Below, in pieces: positions 29,844 through 38,756 of a stretch of 43,970 bases of DNA. The notes beneath the pieces are model-generated. The model saw nothing but the letters and a program-made list of their open reading frames with translations. It was not told where the DNA came from and made no database searches. Source of the stretch: Actinomycetota bacterium (GTDB taxonomy: Bacteria > Actinomycetota > Actinomycetes > Streptosporangiales > Streptosporangiaceae); NCBI GenBank assembly GCA_003164955.1, contig PLRW01000119.1:1-43970 (forward strand). Direction: 5' to 3'. The position numbers were made by a program, and so were the translations under genes. Every line of letters begins with the position of its first letter. The stretch's first letter is position 1.

Positions 29844-31925
29844 GTGGAAAGTGGCTCCGTGGAAGGCGGGCGGGGCGACGGCCAGGACGCGGGCCTGCTG
29901 CCGGCCGGCGTCAGCGTCCGCGAGGGCGACCTGCTGTGGACGCCGGGCCCGGAACAGGTGGCCCGCGCGAACGTCACGGACTTCATGCGCTGGCTGGCTG
30001 ACGAGCGCGGACTGGCGTTCGGGGACTACCACGCCCTGTGGCAGTGGTCCGTCACCGACCTGGACGCCTTCTGGCGAGCGGTCTGGGACTACGGCGGCAT
30101 CGAGGCGTCCGAGCCGCCCACCGCGGTCCTCGGCCGCCGCACCATGCCGGGCGCCGAATGGTTCCCCGGCGCGCGGCTGAACTACGCCGAGCACATCCTG
30201 CGCCACGAACGGGACGCAGGCCCCGAAGAGGACGCGCTGCTGTTCGCGGGCGAGACCGTCCCGCTGCAGGGCATGCCGTGGCCGACGTTCGCCGGCCAGG
30301 TGCGGATCCTCGCGACACGGCTGCGCGCCATGGGCGTCCGCCCCGGCGACCGCGTCGCCGCGTACCTGCCGAACATCCCGCAGACGGTCATCGCCATGCT
30401 CGCGACGGCCAGCGTCGGCGCGATCTGGGCGAGTTGCTCCCCCGACTTCGGCTGGCGCGGGGTCACCGACCGGTTCCGCCAGCTCACGCCGAAGGTACTG
30501 GTGTGCACCGACGGGTACCGGTACGGCGGCCGCGACTACGACCGGCGTGCGGAGACCGCGCAGATCGCCGCCGGACTGCCCAGCCTGGAGCACGTCATCT
30601 ACCTGCCCCTGCTGCACCCAGAGGATCCCTGCCCTCCCACCGGGGACGCACTGAGCTGGGACGAGGTGATGGATCACGCGGCGATCCCCGCCACGTCGTT
30701 CGGCTTCCAGCAGGTTCCGTTCGGCCATCCGCTCTGGATCTTGTTCTCCTCCGGCACGACCGGGCTGCCCAAGGCGATCACCCACAGCCACGGCGGCATC
30801 CTGATCGAACAGCTCAAGCTGCAGCGGTTCCACATGGACCTGCGGCCCGGGATGAGGATGCTCTTCTACACCACGACCGGCTGGATGATGTGGAACTTCC
30901 TGGTCAGCTCGATGCTGCTCGGCGTGCGCCCGGTGCTCTACGACGGGAATCCGGCCTATCCGGGGCCGGACGTCCTGTGGCGGCTGGTGCAGGACGCGCA
31001 GGTGACGTTCTTCGGTGCCTCCCCCGCGTACGTCGACGCGCTGAACCGGGCCGGGATCGTTCCCGGGCGCCGGTTCAAGCTGTCCGCGCTGCGCACCGTC
31101 ATGCTGGCCGGGTCGCCCGTGTCCGCCGAATGCAGCGCCTGGTTCTACCGCAACGTCAAGCGCGACCTGTGGCTGGCCACCGGCAGCGGCGGGACCGACA
31201 CGTGCTGCGGGCTCGTCGGCGGCACCCCCACCCTGCCCGTGTACGCGGGCGAGATCCAGGCCCGTCATCTCGGGGTGGCGGCCTTCGCCTTCGACTCCGG
31301 CGGCCACGCGGTGACGGATCAGGTCGGCGAGCTGGTGATCACCGAGCCGATGCCATCCATGCCGGTGCGCTTCTGGGGCGACGACGACGGCAGCCGGTAC
31401 CGCGCCTCCTACTTCACCGAATTTCCCGGCCTATGGCGGCAGGGCGACTTCTTCCGTATCAACTCGCGGGGCGGGTGCTTCGTGCTCGGGCGCTCCGACG
31501 CCACGCTCAACCGTGACGGCGTGCGGATCGGGACCGCGGAGATCTACGCCGTGCTCGCGTCGGTGCCGGGCATCGACGACGCGCTGGTCGTGAACCTCGG
31601 CCTGCCGGAAGGCGGGTTCTTCATGCCGCTGTTCGTGCGGCTGGCTGACGGGCGGGTGCTGGATGACAGCCTGCGCCGGGAGATCCGCGGCCGCCTGCGG
31701 AGGGAATACACGCCACGGCACGTGCCCGACGCGATCATCCAGGTGCCGGACATCCCGGTGACGCTCACCGGCAAGAAGATGGAGGTCCCGGTGCGCCGGA
31801 TCCTGTGCGGCGTACCGCCCGAGGAGGCCGCCAACCGCAACGCCATGGCCAACCCGGCCTCGCTCGACGTCTTCGCCGACTACGCGCGCACCCAGCGGGA
31901 CCACCCCATTGACTCACCGCCCTGA
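29844..31925 (+). CDS. Acetoacetate--CoA ligase (acetoacetyl-CoA synthetase)
   Basis: About 693 residues, ANL superfamily. The GTG at 29844 has GAAGG 8 nt upstream; a TTG at 29808 and a GTG at 29859 are alternatives. 'LLWTPGPEQVARANVTDFMR' and 'WFPGARLNYAEHIL' are N-terminal hallmarks of acetoacetyl-CoA synthetases. 'LFSSGTTGLPKAITHSHGG' is the ATP-binding A3 loop. 'TGSGGTDTC' and 'GRSDATLNRDGVRIGTAEIY' are downstream core motifs, and 'VTLTGKKMEVPVRRI' contains the C-terminal catalytic Lys. It activates acetoacetate with ATP and CoA, feeding ketone bodies or polyester degradation products into central metabolism. It appears to be monocistronic. Confidence 0.92.
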   Translation: MESGSVEGGRGDGQDAGLLPAGVSVREGDLLWTPGPEQVARANVTDFMRWLADERGLAFGDYHALWQWSVTDLDAFWRAVWDYGGIEASEPPTAVLGRRTMPGAEWFPGARLNYAEHILRHERDAGPEEDALLFAGETVPLQGMPWPTFAGQVRILATRLRAMGVRPGDRVAAYLPNIPQTVIAMLATASVGAIWASCSPDFGWRGVTDRFRQLTPKVLVCTDGYRYGGRDYDRRAETAQIAAGLPSLEHVIYLPLLHPEDPCPPTGDALSWDEVMDHAAIPATSFGFQQVPFGHPLWILFSSGTTGLPKAITHSHGGILIEQLKLQRFHMDLRPGMRMLFYTTTGWMMWNFLVSSMLLGVRPVLYDGNPAYPGPDVLWRLVQDAQVTFFGASPAYVDALNRAGIVPGRRFKLSALRTVMLAGSPVSAECSAWFYRNVKRDLWLATGSGGTDTCCGLVGGTPTLPVYAGEIQARHLGVAAFAFDSGGHAVTDQVGELVITEPMPSMPVRFWGDDDGSRYRASYFTEFPGLWRQGDFFRINSRGGCFVLGRSDATLNRDGVRIGTAEIYAVLASVPGIDDALVVNLGLPEGGFFMPLFVRLADGRVLDDSLRREIRGRLRREYTPRHVPDAIIQVPDIPVTLTGKKMEVPVRRILCGVPPEEAANRNAMANPASLDVFADYARTQRDHPIDSPP

Positions 31926-31961
31926 CCGCCCTGACCGCCCCGACCGCCCTGAGCGCCGTGA
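31917..31961. repeat. 9-bp in-frame tandem repeat carrying multiple stop codons
   Basis: CCGCCCTGA at 31917-31925, 31926-31934 and 31944-31952, CCGCCCCGA at 31935-31943, GCGCCGTGA at 31953-31961. The first unit ends the synthetase gene. Because the period is 9, later TGAs stay in the same frame, giving four in-register stops. Confidence 0.85.
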
Positions 31962-32054
31962 GCGCCGCGGACACGGGGGCGGGCACGGGAGCGGCCACGG
32001 GGGGCGATCGCGCCGCTACGAGGGGGGCGGCCGGGTACGCGTGGGACCGTGGCC

Positions 32055-32069
32055 TACGGTTGAGGAATG
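32055..32069 (+). promoter_or_regulatory. Leaderless-type promoter of the SRPBCC gene
   Basis: TACGGT at 32055-32060 ends 6 nt before ATG 32067, the same hexamer and spacing as at 21103-21117. The GAGGA next to the ATG is too close to act as a ribosome site. Confidence 0.5.
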
Positions 32070-32525
32070 AACCGGATGCAGGTGTCGGCGACGAAGGTCA
32101 TCGGCGCCAGCCCCGAACGGATCTTCACGATGCTGACCGACCCGGCGAAGCACCCGCTCATCGACGGCACGGGCAGCGTCCTCGCGGTCCGGCCGGGCGG
32201 CCCGGAACGGCTCACTCTCGGCGCCCAGTTCGGTATGGACATGAAGGTCGGCGCGCCGTACAAGATCCTCAATACGGTGGTCGAGTACGATCAGGATCGC
32301 CTGATCGCCTGGCGCCACTTCAACGGGCACCGCTGGCGCTGGCAGCTCCGGCCGCTCGGCGACGGCACGACCGAGGTTACCGAGACCTTCGACTGGTCGA
32401 CGGCCCGGATCCCGCTCCTGATCACGCTCAGCCCGTTCCCCCGGCGCAACGCGCGCGGCATCCGGAAGTCGCTGGACCGGCTGGCGGACATGGCCAGCGG
32501 CCCGGCCAATGACACCGGCCAATGA
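32067..32525 (+). CDS. SRPBCC family protein (polyketide cyclase-like)
   Basis: A 152-residue START-fold protein. 'VSATKVIGASPERIFTMLTD' (first strand and helix), 'GAQFGMDMKVGAPYKILNTV', 'RLIAWRHFNGHRWRWQLRPL' and 'TTEVTETFDWSTARIPLL' match a dimethyladenosine-type or polyketide-cyclase-like subgroup common in actinobacteria. It has no catalytic motif. It lies 132 bp upstream of a gene encoding an SRPBCC-SDR fusion, and both may act on related hydrophobic ligands. The end of the gene is part of a 13-bp tandem repeat, so the last residues ('GPANDTGQ') come from the repeat. Confidence 0.85.
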   Translation: MNRMQVSATKVIGASPERIFTMLTDPAKHPLIDGTGSVLAVRPGGPERLTLGAQFGMDMKVGAPYKILNTVVEYDQDRLIAWRHFNGHRWRWQLRPLGDGTTEVTETFDWSTARIPLLITLSPFPRRNARGIRKSLDRLADMASGPANDTGQ

Positions 32526-32569
32526 GGCGAGCCAATGACACCGGGCAGTGACACCGGGCCATGAGGCGA
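32504..32569. repeat. About 13-bp degenerate tandem repeat at the SRPBCC stop codon
   Basis: Units GGCCAATGACACC (32504), GGCCAATGAGGCGA (32517), GCCAATGACACCG (32531), GGCAGTGACACCG (32544) and GGCCATGAGGCGA (32557). The SRPBCC stop (32523-32525) is inside the second unit. TGA occurs in every unit, in different frames. Confidence 0.8.
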
Positions 32570-32657
32570 GCCAGGGCCAGGGGCCGTCACACGGGGCGGG
32601 CCGGCCAGATCAGAGGGGCCAGACCAGGGCGACCAGACCAGAGGGGACCGCAGGGCG

Positions 32658-34064
32658 ATGGGCATTATTTATTCAAGCGTCGTGGACGCGCCGATCAGCG
32701 AGGTGTTCGAGTGGCACGCGCGGCCGGGCGCGATCTACCGGCTGATGCCGCCGTGGCAGCCGGTCCGGGTCGGCCAGGAAGCCGGCTCACTGCGCGACGG
32801 CCGCGCCGTCCTGCTGATGCCGGGCGGGGTGCGCTGGGTGGCGGCCCATCAGCCGGATGGCTACAACCCGCCGCACCAGTTCGTCGACCAGCTTGTGTCG
32901 GCCGGGCTGTCCTCGGTGCTGTCCTGGCGGCACACCCACATGTTCAGCGCCGAGGGCGAGGCCGAGGCGGAAAACGAAACCCGGGTCACCGACGAGGTGC
33001 AGACCCCGGTACCCGCGGCGGCGCTCAAGCAGATGTTCGCCTACCGGCACCGCCAGCTGGCCGCGGACCTGGCCGCCCACCACTGGGCCCGGCTGCACCG
33101 CAGCGAGCCCCTGACCGTCGCCGTCACCGGGGCCAGCGGCCTGGTCGGGACCGCGCTGACCGCGCTGCTCAGCACCGGCGGCCACCGCGTGATCAAACTG
33201 GTCCGCCACCCGGCGCAGAGCGCGGACGAACGCCAGTGGCAGCCGGACCAGCCCGCCCCGGACCTGCTCGCCGGGGTGGACGCCGTCGTTCACCTGGCCG
33301 GGGCGAGCATCGCCGGCCGTTTCACGCCCGCGCACAAGCGGGCGGTCCGGGACACCCGCGTCGGGCCCACCCGGCGACTAGCCGAACTGGCGGCTGCCAC
33401 TTCCAGCGCCACGTCCAGCGATACGCCCAGTGATACGCCGGGCCGCACGACCGCCGGCCCGCAGGCGTTCATCAGTGCCTCCGCAGTCGGCTACTACGGC
33501 GCCGACCGCGGCGACGAGATCCTGGGCGAGGGCAGCGCCCCGGGTGACGATTTCCTGGCCGGGGTGGTCACGGAATGGGAAGCGGCCACCGCTCCCGCCG
33601 CGGAAGCGGGCCTGCGGGTGGTGCAGGTCCGCACCGGGATCGTGCAGAGCCCGAAGGGCGGCACCCTGCGGCTGCTGTACCCGCTGTTCGAGGCCGGGCT
33701 CGGTGGCCGGCTCGGCTCGGGACGGCAGTGGCAGTCCTGGATCGGCATCGACGACCTGGCCGATGTGTACCTGCGTGCCCTCGTCGATCCGGCCCTGTCC
33801 GGGCCGGTCAACGCGGTGGCGCCGGACCCGGTCCGGAACACGGACTACACGCGCCTGCTCGGCCAGGTGCTGCGGCGGCCGACGGTCATTCCGGTTCCCG
33901 GCTTCGGGCCCCGGCTGCTGCTCGGTGCCGAGGGCGCGCGCGAACTGGCCGAAGCCAGCCAGCGGGTCCACCCGGACGCCCTGCTGGCCGCTGGGCATTC
34001 GTTCCGTCACCCGCAGCTCGAGCCGGCGCTGCGGCACCTGCTGGGGCGCGTCCCCGACGCCTAG
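32658..34064 (+). CDS. SRPBCC-SDR fusion, TIGR01777 family epimerase-like protein
   Basis: A 468-residue fusion. Residues 1-145 are an SRPBCC domain ('GIIYSSVVDAPISEVFEWHA', 'ALKQMFAYRHRQLAADLAAH'). From about 150 an extended SDR begins with 'VAVTGASGLVGTALTALL' (TGxxGxxG) and continues with 'VDAVVHLAGASIAGRFTPAH', 'AFISASAVGYYGADRGDE' (YYG replacing YxxxK, as in TIGR01777) and 'GSGRQWQSWIGIDDLADVYL'. These NAD(P)-binding proteins are often called SulA-like cell-division inhibitors or SDR39U1; the reaction is unknown. A repetitive 'TSSATSSDTPSDTPG' insert lies near residue 255. Start ATG 32658 has a weak ribosome site. Confidence 0.9.
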   Translation: MGIIYSSVVDAPISEVFEWHARPGAIYRLMPPWQPVRVGQEAGSLRDGRAVLLMPGGVRWVAAHQPDGYNPPHQFVDQLVSAGLSSVLSWRHTHMFSAEGEAEAENETRVTDEVQTPVPAAALKQMFAYRHRQLAADLAAHHWARLHRSEPLTVAVTGASGLVGTALTALLSTGGHRVIKLVRHPAQSADERQWQPDQPAPDLLAGVDAVVHLAGASIAGRFTPAHKRAVRDTRVGPTRRLAELAAATSSATSSDTPSDTPGRTTAGPQAFISASAVGYYGADRGDEILGEGSAPGDDFLAGVVTEWEAATAPAAEAGLRVVQVRTGIVQSPKGGTLRLLYPLFEAGLGGRLGSGRQWQSWIGIDDLADVYLRALVDPALSGPVNAVAPDPVRNTDYTRLLGQVLRRPTVIPVPGFGPRLLLGAEGARELAEASQRVHPDALLAAGHSFRHPQLEPALRHLLGRVPDA

Positions 34065-34090
34065 CCGGCCGTACCGCTGGCCGGCCGCTC

Positions 34091-36067
34091 TCAGTCGGGC
34101 GCGCCGGCGACGCGGACCACGAGGATGGCCACGTCGTCGCGAAGCTTCGCGCCCTCGCTGAAGGCGCCGAGATCGTCCTCGATCATCCGGACGATGCCGC
34201 TGGCGGAGCGGCCCGGGCTGCGGGTCAGGACGTCGGCCAGCCGGGCCGTCCCGTAGGTTGATCCGTCCGTGGCGCGCCTCTCGGTTACGCCGTCCGAGTA
34301 CAGCACGAGCGTGTCACCGGCCCGCAGGACCAGCTGTTCCGTTCGCGTCTCGGCGTCGCCGAATATGCCCAGCGGCAGGCCGCCGCCCGGCGCGAAGGAG
34401 ACCACGCCGCTGGCCCGGACCAGCGCCGCGCCTGGATGCCCGGCGCTGGTGAGCCGGACGTCCAGGCCATCACCGCGCCAGCTCAGGTGCGCCGCCACCG
34501 CGGTCACGAACCGGTCCGTCTCGTACTGGGCCAGCATGGCCGCGTTCACCTTGGCCAGCGCCTCGGCCGGCTGGTCGTCCCAGAGGCCGAGCAGCCGGAT
34601 TCCGTGCCGGACCATGGCGGTGACCGCGGCGGCCTCCTCACCCTTGCCGCACACGTCGCCGAGGACCACACCGCAGCCGCCGGGGCTCTTGTAGAAGTCG
34701 TAAAAGTCGCTGCCGACTTCGATGCCGTGGCTGCCGGGGCGGTAGGCGGCCGCCCAGTCCAGGCCCGGCATCGGCGTGGGCACCTGCGGCAGCAGGCTGG
34801 CCTGCAGGGCGGCGGCCGTGTCCGAGCGGCGGCGCTGGCGGCGTTCGGTGCGCAGGGCCAGCGCGAGAAGTTCCCCGATCTCCTCCAGGACGCGGAGATC
34901 GGAGAGGCCGAAGGCCGGGTTTTCCGGCGCCCGTACCAGCGTCAGCACGCCGGCGGTGAAATCGGCCGCCCGCACCGGGACGCTGAGGACCGATCCGGCT
35001 CCCAGCACGACGAGCACGGGCTGGCCGGTGGCGGTGACTCCCAGCGCGTTCTCGTCCTGGATGTGCGGGTACACGACGGCCTTGCCGGTCCGCAGGACCT
35101 GGCCGGGCAGCGGTGCCGCTTCGGCCTCGTCACCGGAGATGAGCGGGGCCAGCGGATTGTCCGGTCCGGCCACGACGGCCCGGGTGATGCCATCCTCGTG
35201 GACCATGTCCACGATGACCCAGTCGGCGGTGCCCGCCTGGAGCAGCCAGGCCACCCGGTGCAGGATGACCGGCTCACTGAGCGGCTGCTCGTCCAGCAGC
35301 AGCCGGGTGACCTGCGACATCAGATCCAGGCGGCGCGCCGCGGCCGCGAACGTATGGCCAGCCCCGGGAACCGGCGCGGCCTGAGGGACCGGAGCCTGAG
35401 GGACCGGGGCCTGAGGGACCGGGGCCTGAGGGACCGGAGCCTGAGGGACCGGGGCCTGAGGGACCGGCGCGGCCCGGGGAACCGGCTCGGCCGGGGAGGC
35501 CGGCTCGGCGGCAGGCGGCAGCACGGCCACGGTCACCAGCGGCTGCACCTCCGACGACGGATCGACGCGGGCCAGCATGATGCGCGCCGGCAGCCGCCGC
35601 TGGGACACCAGCAGCACCGACATGAACGAGTTTTTCCCGCCGTTGCGGAATACGGCCGACAACTGCGACCGGAAGGCGGCCCGGGCCGTCAGGTCGACGA
35701 AAATGGGAAACGGTTTCCCGGCGATGTAGGCGGATGCCGTGCCCAGCAGTTCCGCGGCGGCCCCGTTCGCGCGGCGGACGAAGCCCCCGTGGTCGAGTAC
35801 GAAGACGGGGACGGCCATCTCGCTGAAGACGGCGCGCAGCAGGCTGCGGTCGCGGTCGGCCGCGTCGCTGTGCCGGGATATCTCCTGGCTCTGCTCGGTC
35901 ATCTGGTCCCGGATGACGTGCAGCTCTTCTTCGGCCAGCTCCAGCTCGATGAACAATGCCTCCGCGGTAGCCGGGGAACTGTGCTGGGCCGTCCGCAGCG
36001 CCGTGATCCGCCTGCTGAAGTCCGCGAATTCCCGGTCGAAGGCGCCGAACCCGGTGCTGTCAGCCAC
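34091..36067 (-). CDS. PAS-GAF-SpoIIE serine phosphatase
   Basis: A 658-residue cytoplasmic signalling phosphatase. After an N-terminal coiled coil ('ALFIELELAEEELHVIRDQM') comes a PAS domain (about 72-185; 'MAVPVFVLDHGGFVRRANGA'). A flexible linker of six 'PQAPV' repeats (about 200-230) precedes a GAF domain (about 240-400). The PP2C-like SpoIIE domain (about 430-655) has 'GSDFYDFYKSPGGCGVVLGD', 'VCGKGEEAAAVTAMVRHGIR', 'TLVLYSDGVTERRATDG' and 'RDDVAILVVRVAG'. It should dephosphorylate a STAS anti-anti-sigma factor; one is encoded four genes upstream in the same block. It lacks transmembrane segments, so it senses an internal signal or a bound ligand. Confidence 0.92.
   Translation of the reverse strand: MADSTGFGAFDREFADFSRRITALRTAQHSSPATAEALFIELELAEEELHVIRDQMTEQSQEISRHSDAADRDRSLLRAVFSEMAVPVFVLDHGGFVRRANGAAAELLGTASAYIAGKPFPIFVDLTARAAFRSQLSAVFRNGGKNSFMSVLLVSQRRLPARIMLARVDPSSEVQPLVTVAVLPPAAEPASPAEPVPRAAPVPQAPVPQAPVPQAPVPQAPVPQAPVPQAAPVPGAGHTFAAAARRLDLMSQVTRLLLDEQPLSEPVILHRVAWLLQAGTADWVIVDMVHEDGITRAVVAGPDNPLAPLISGDEAEAAPLPGQVLRTGKAVVYPHIQDENALGVTATGQPVLVVLGAGSVLSVPVRAADFTAGVLTLVRAPENPAFGLSDLRVLEEIGELLALALRTERRQRRRSDTAAALQASLLPQVPTPMPGLDWAAAYRPGSHGIEVGSDFYDFYKSPGGCGVVLGDVCGKGEEAAAVTAMVRHGIRLLGLWDDQPAEALAKVNAAMLAQYETDRFVTAVAAHLSWRGDGLDVRLTSAGHPGAALVRASGVVSFAPGGGLPLGIFGDAETRTEQLVLRAGDTLVLYSDGVTERRATDGSTYGTARLADVLTRSPGRSASGIVRMIEDDLGAFSEGAKLRDDVAILVVRVAGAPD
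35381..35470. repeat. 15-bp in-frame tandem repeat inside the phosphatase gene
   Basis: Six units of CTGAGGGACCGGNGC from 35381 encode the 'PQAPV' linker between PAS and GAF domains. Unit number can change without a frameshift. Confidence 0.9.
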
Positions 36068-36118
36068 GGGACATCCGGGCGGGATACCCCGGGAACAGCT
36101 GGCGCGGCGCGCGGCTCA

Positions 36119-37990
36119 TCAGGGGTTCCGCTGGTCCGTCGGCGCTGCCCCGGCGCGAGCGTGGTCGATCACCAGGATGACGCCGCTGACGGTGCCCTCC
36201 TCGGTGCGGAGCGGAGACGCCGCGATGCGCAGGTCGACCGTTTTACCGCGCCGGTTGACGGCGGCGAGCTCCAGCGCCGGCGTACCGTCGCGGGCCCCTT
36301 TCAGCAGGTCCCAAAGGTGCGGCGCGATGACCTCCGTGGGCAGCCCGATGTCGAGCGACAGCAGGCTCTTGGCCGCCGCCTCGTCCGCCCGCACTCCCCA
36401 CATGTCCTCCGCGCCCGGGCTCCAGACCTTGACCCTCAGGTCCTCGGACAGCACGATCACGGCGCTGCCGAGGCTGCGCAGGACCGAGCCGAGGAAGCCG
36501 TTGGTCTGGTCGAGCTCGTCGGTCCGCCGCCGCAGCTCGTCGTTGATCGTCTGCAATTCGTCGTTGGTGGACTGGAGCTCCTCGTTCATCGTCTCCAGTT
36601 CCTCGTTGGTGGACTGGAGCTCCTCGTTGGTGGTCTCCAGTTCCTCGTTGGTGGACTGGAGCTCTTCGTTGGTGGTCTCCAGTTCCTCGTTGAGTGATTG
36701 CAGTTCCTCGTGGGCCCGCCCCAGATCGGCGTTGGCGTGCTTCAGCTCGTCGCGCACCCGCCGGTCCCGGGTGACGTCGATGAGGCTGATGCCCACGCCG
36801 ATGAGATCCCCCGGCGCGGCGAACAACGGGGCGATCATCACGTCGTAGAAGGCCGGTGGCAGGCCGGGGCGTGCCCGCTCGACGTCGCACAGCTCCACGG
36901 GGCGCAGGTCCGCCCGCACCTGCTCGATGGGCGACCGCAGGTCGACCGGGCGGTAGGAGACGTCGAGGTCCTGGAACGGGCGGCCCAGGTCGTGCGGCCG
37001 CAGGTTGAACAGCGCCTCCGCCATCGCGTTGGCCACCCTCAGGTTCCCGGCCAGGTCGATGGCGAGCTGCACGACCGGGACGGACGCCAGCGCCGCCGCC
37101 TCCAGCTGGCCGGAACCCGGCTCGCGTCCGGCGTTCCCGGCCCACGAACCCGGCTGACCCGGTACCCGTGAGCCCGATGGCAGCTTGCGGAAAACGCGCT
37201 TCCGCAGATCCACGGCCTGGAACCGGTCGGCGTAGTTGAGCAGCATCTCGGCCTTGCCGAGGAAGAGGTAACCGGAATCGGACAACGCGAAATGGAACCG
37301 CTGGATGATGCTGGTCTGGGTGTCCGCGTTGAAATACATGAGCGTGTTGCGTGACACCAGCAGGTCGACGTGGGAAATAGGCGCGTCATGGGTCAGGTCG
37401 TTACGGCCGAAAATCACCTGCCGGCGGAGATCACGCCGGAACGCGAACCGGGCCCCGGCCCGCTCGAAATAGATCTCGCGCAGGGCCTCCGGCACGTCGT
37501 CCAGTGCCTTGGCTTCATATGCCCCGTAACGGGCCTGCTGCAGAGCGTCCTCATCGAGGTCTGTCGCGTAGATCTTCACCCGCTCGCGGAACTGCTCCGG
37601 TCCCATGGCCTCGGCCAGGATCATGGCCAGCGTGTACGCTTCCTCGCCGGTGGCGCAGCCAGCGCTCCAGGCGCGGATCGGCATTCGCGGCCCCTTGGCC
37701 GACAGCAGGGCCGGGACCACCGTGTCGCTCAGGACCTGCCACGCCGCCGGATCGCGGAAGAAGCCGGTGACGTTGATGAGCATGGTGTTGAAGAGCTCGG
37801 TGAACTCCTCGGGTTGCAGCTCGAGGAAGTCCCGGTACTCGCCGAAAGTCGACAGGTCCAGCGCCGTCATGCGGCGCTGGACCCGCCGTTGCAGAGTCGA
37901 CGGCTTGTATCCGGTGAAGTCAAACCCCCGCGTCTCCTTGAGCATGCGCAGCAGCTCATCGAAATCCGGCTTCAGGTCAGGGGACGTCAC
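36119..37990 (-). CDS. CheR-type methyltransferase fused to PAS domains
   Basis: A 623-residue protein. The GTG start overlaps the CheB stop as GTGA (37987-37990). CheR_N and CheR domains (about 1-275) show 'GFDFTGYKPSTLQRRVQRRM', 'NVTGFFRDPAAW', the SAM site 'RAWSAGCATGEEAYTLAM' and 'RNTLMYFN'. Two PAS-like regions follow (about 305-420 and 500-620) with a long heptad coiled coil between them ('EELQSTNEELETTNEELQST'). CheR methylates glutamates of chemoreceptors in motile bacteria. In this setting, without visible chemoreceptors and next to SpoIIE and STAS proteins, the target is probably another signalling protein. The distal PAS may bind a small ligand. Confidence 0.92.
   Translation of the reverse strand: MTSPDLKPDFDELLRMLKETRGFDFTGYKPSTLQRRVQRRMTALDLSTFGEYRDFLELQPEEFTELFNTMLINVTGFFRDPAAWQVLSDTVVPALLSAKGPRMPIRAWSAGCATGEEAYTLAMILAEAMGPEQFRERVKIYATDLDEDALQQARYGAYEAKALDDVPEALREIYFERAGARFAFRRDLRRQVIFGRNDLTHDAPISHVDLLVSRNTLMYFNADTQTSIIQRFHFALSDSGYLFLGKAEMLLNYADRFQAVDLRKRVFRKLPSGSRVPGQPGSWAGNAGREPGSGQLEAAALASVPVVQLAIDLAGNLRVANAMAEALFNLRPHDLGRPFQDLDVSYRPVDLRSPIEQVRADLRPVELCDVERARPGLPPAFYDVMIAPLFAAPGDLIGVGISLIDVTRDRRVRDELKHANADLGRAHEELQSLNEELETTNEELQSTNEELETTNEELQSTNEELETMNEELQSTNDELQTINDELRRRTDELDQTNGFLGSVLRSLGSAVIVLSEDLRVKVWSPGAEDMWGVRADEAAAKSLLSLDIGLPTEVIAPHLWDLLKGARDGTPALELAAVNRRGKTVDLRIAASPLRTEEGTVSGVILVIDHARAGAAPTDQRNP
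36549..36705. repeat. 21-bp alternating repeat coding for a heptad coiled coil
   Basis: About eight heptads alternate EELQSTN and EELETTN. This repeat is a known trait of CheB/CheR-PAS fusion proteins and probably forms a signalling helix between PAS domains. Confidence 0.85.
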
Positions 37991-38634
37991 CCCTCGAAGC
38001 GTACGCTGCCTTCGGCCGGACGGCCGGTTGCCGGGCTGTCCGGCACGCTGTCCGGCTCGGTTCCGGTGACCAGCTGGACGGCCAGCCGGGCCAGATCCGT
38101 GACGGGCAGCGCCACCGCGTGCTGGGTGGCGGCCAGGGCATTGGCCGGCATACCGGGGTACGCGGCCTCAGCCGGGTCCTGGACCAGGACCCGGCCGCCG
38201 CCCTGCTCCACCGCCGCGCAGCCCAGCGCCGCGTCGTCCAGTGTGCCGCTGAGCACCACGGCCACGACGCGCGGGCCGCCGTACCGCGCGGCGCTGCGGA
38301 ACATCGGGTCGGCGGCGGGCCGGACGCCATTCTGGCGCGGCGCCCGCGACAGCCGGATCCGGCCGTCGGCGATGAGGACGTGATGGTCGGCCGGTGCCAC
38401 GTAGACGCGGCCGTGCGTTAGCGTTTCGCCGTCCTCGGCCGCCCTGGCGGTCAGGGCGGTGGAACGGTCGAGGATGCCCGGCAGCGCCTGGCCGCCGGTC
38501 GCCGGGATGTGCAGCACAATCAGGACCGAGGCCGGGAGATCGGCGGGCAGCCCGGCCAGCAAGGTGCGCAGCGGCATCAGGCCGCCGGCCGAAGCCGCGA
38601 CGACGATGATGTCCCGCCCGGGATGGCTCCCCAT
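37987..38634 (-). CDS. CheB-type methylesterase (stand-alone)
   Basis: A 215-residue CheB methylesterase domain without a receiver domain. 'DIIVVAASAGGLMPLRTLLA' contains the nucleophile Ser, 'SVLIVLHIPATGG' the catalytic His, and 'VVAVVLSGTLDDAALG' the Asp. It removes methyl groups added by the downstream CheR protein. The ATG at 38634 lacks a strong Shine-Dalgarno. It is translationally coupled to CheR by a 4-bp overlap. Lack of the phosphorylated regulatory domain implies constitutive activity or control by partner binding. Confidence 0.9.
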   Translation of the reverse strand: MGSHPGRDIIVVAASAGGLMPLRTLLAGLPADLPASVLIVLHIPATGGQALPGILDRSTALTARAAEDGETLTHGRVYVAPADHHVLIADGRIRLSRAPRQNGVRPAADPMFRSAARYGGPRVVAVVLSGTLDDAALGCAAVEQGGGRVLVQDPAEAAYPGMPANALAATQHAVALPVTDLARLAVQLVTGTEPDSVPDSPATGRPAEGSVRFEG

Positions 38635-38673
38635 AGTCGAGTAGTATCACCGTCGGCGACGGCTACCTACGCG

Positions 38674-38707
38674 GCCGGGCACCGGGCCCTGCCGGGCACC
38701 GGGCCCT
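38674..38707. repeat. 17-bp direct repeat between purU and cheB genes
   Basis: GCCGGGCACCGGGCCCT at 38674-38690 and again at 38691-38707. It lies about 50 bp past the purU stop. Confidence 0.8.
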
Positions 38708-38756
38708 GTCCGGGCCGGCCGGGTCCCCTTACCTCCCGGACGGGCGGCTCGGGGAG

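Noticed and set aside
29757..31307. A 516-codon open frame on the minus strand
   Set aside because: It is antisense to the acetoacetyl-CoA synthetase, whose motifs are complete; the antisense product is Arg/Pro-rich without a family.
34436..36697. A 753-codon open frame on the plus strand
   Set aside because: It is antisense to the SpoIIE and CheR genes, has no domain text, and arises from the lack of stops in GC-rich third positions.
36549..36705. Repeat array as a separate mobile or CRISPR feature
   Set aside because: It codes in frame for a heptad coiled coil typical of CheR-PAS fusions.
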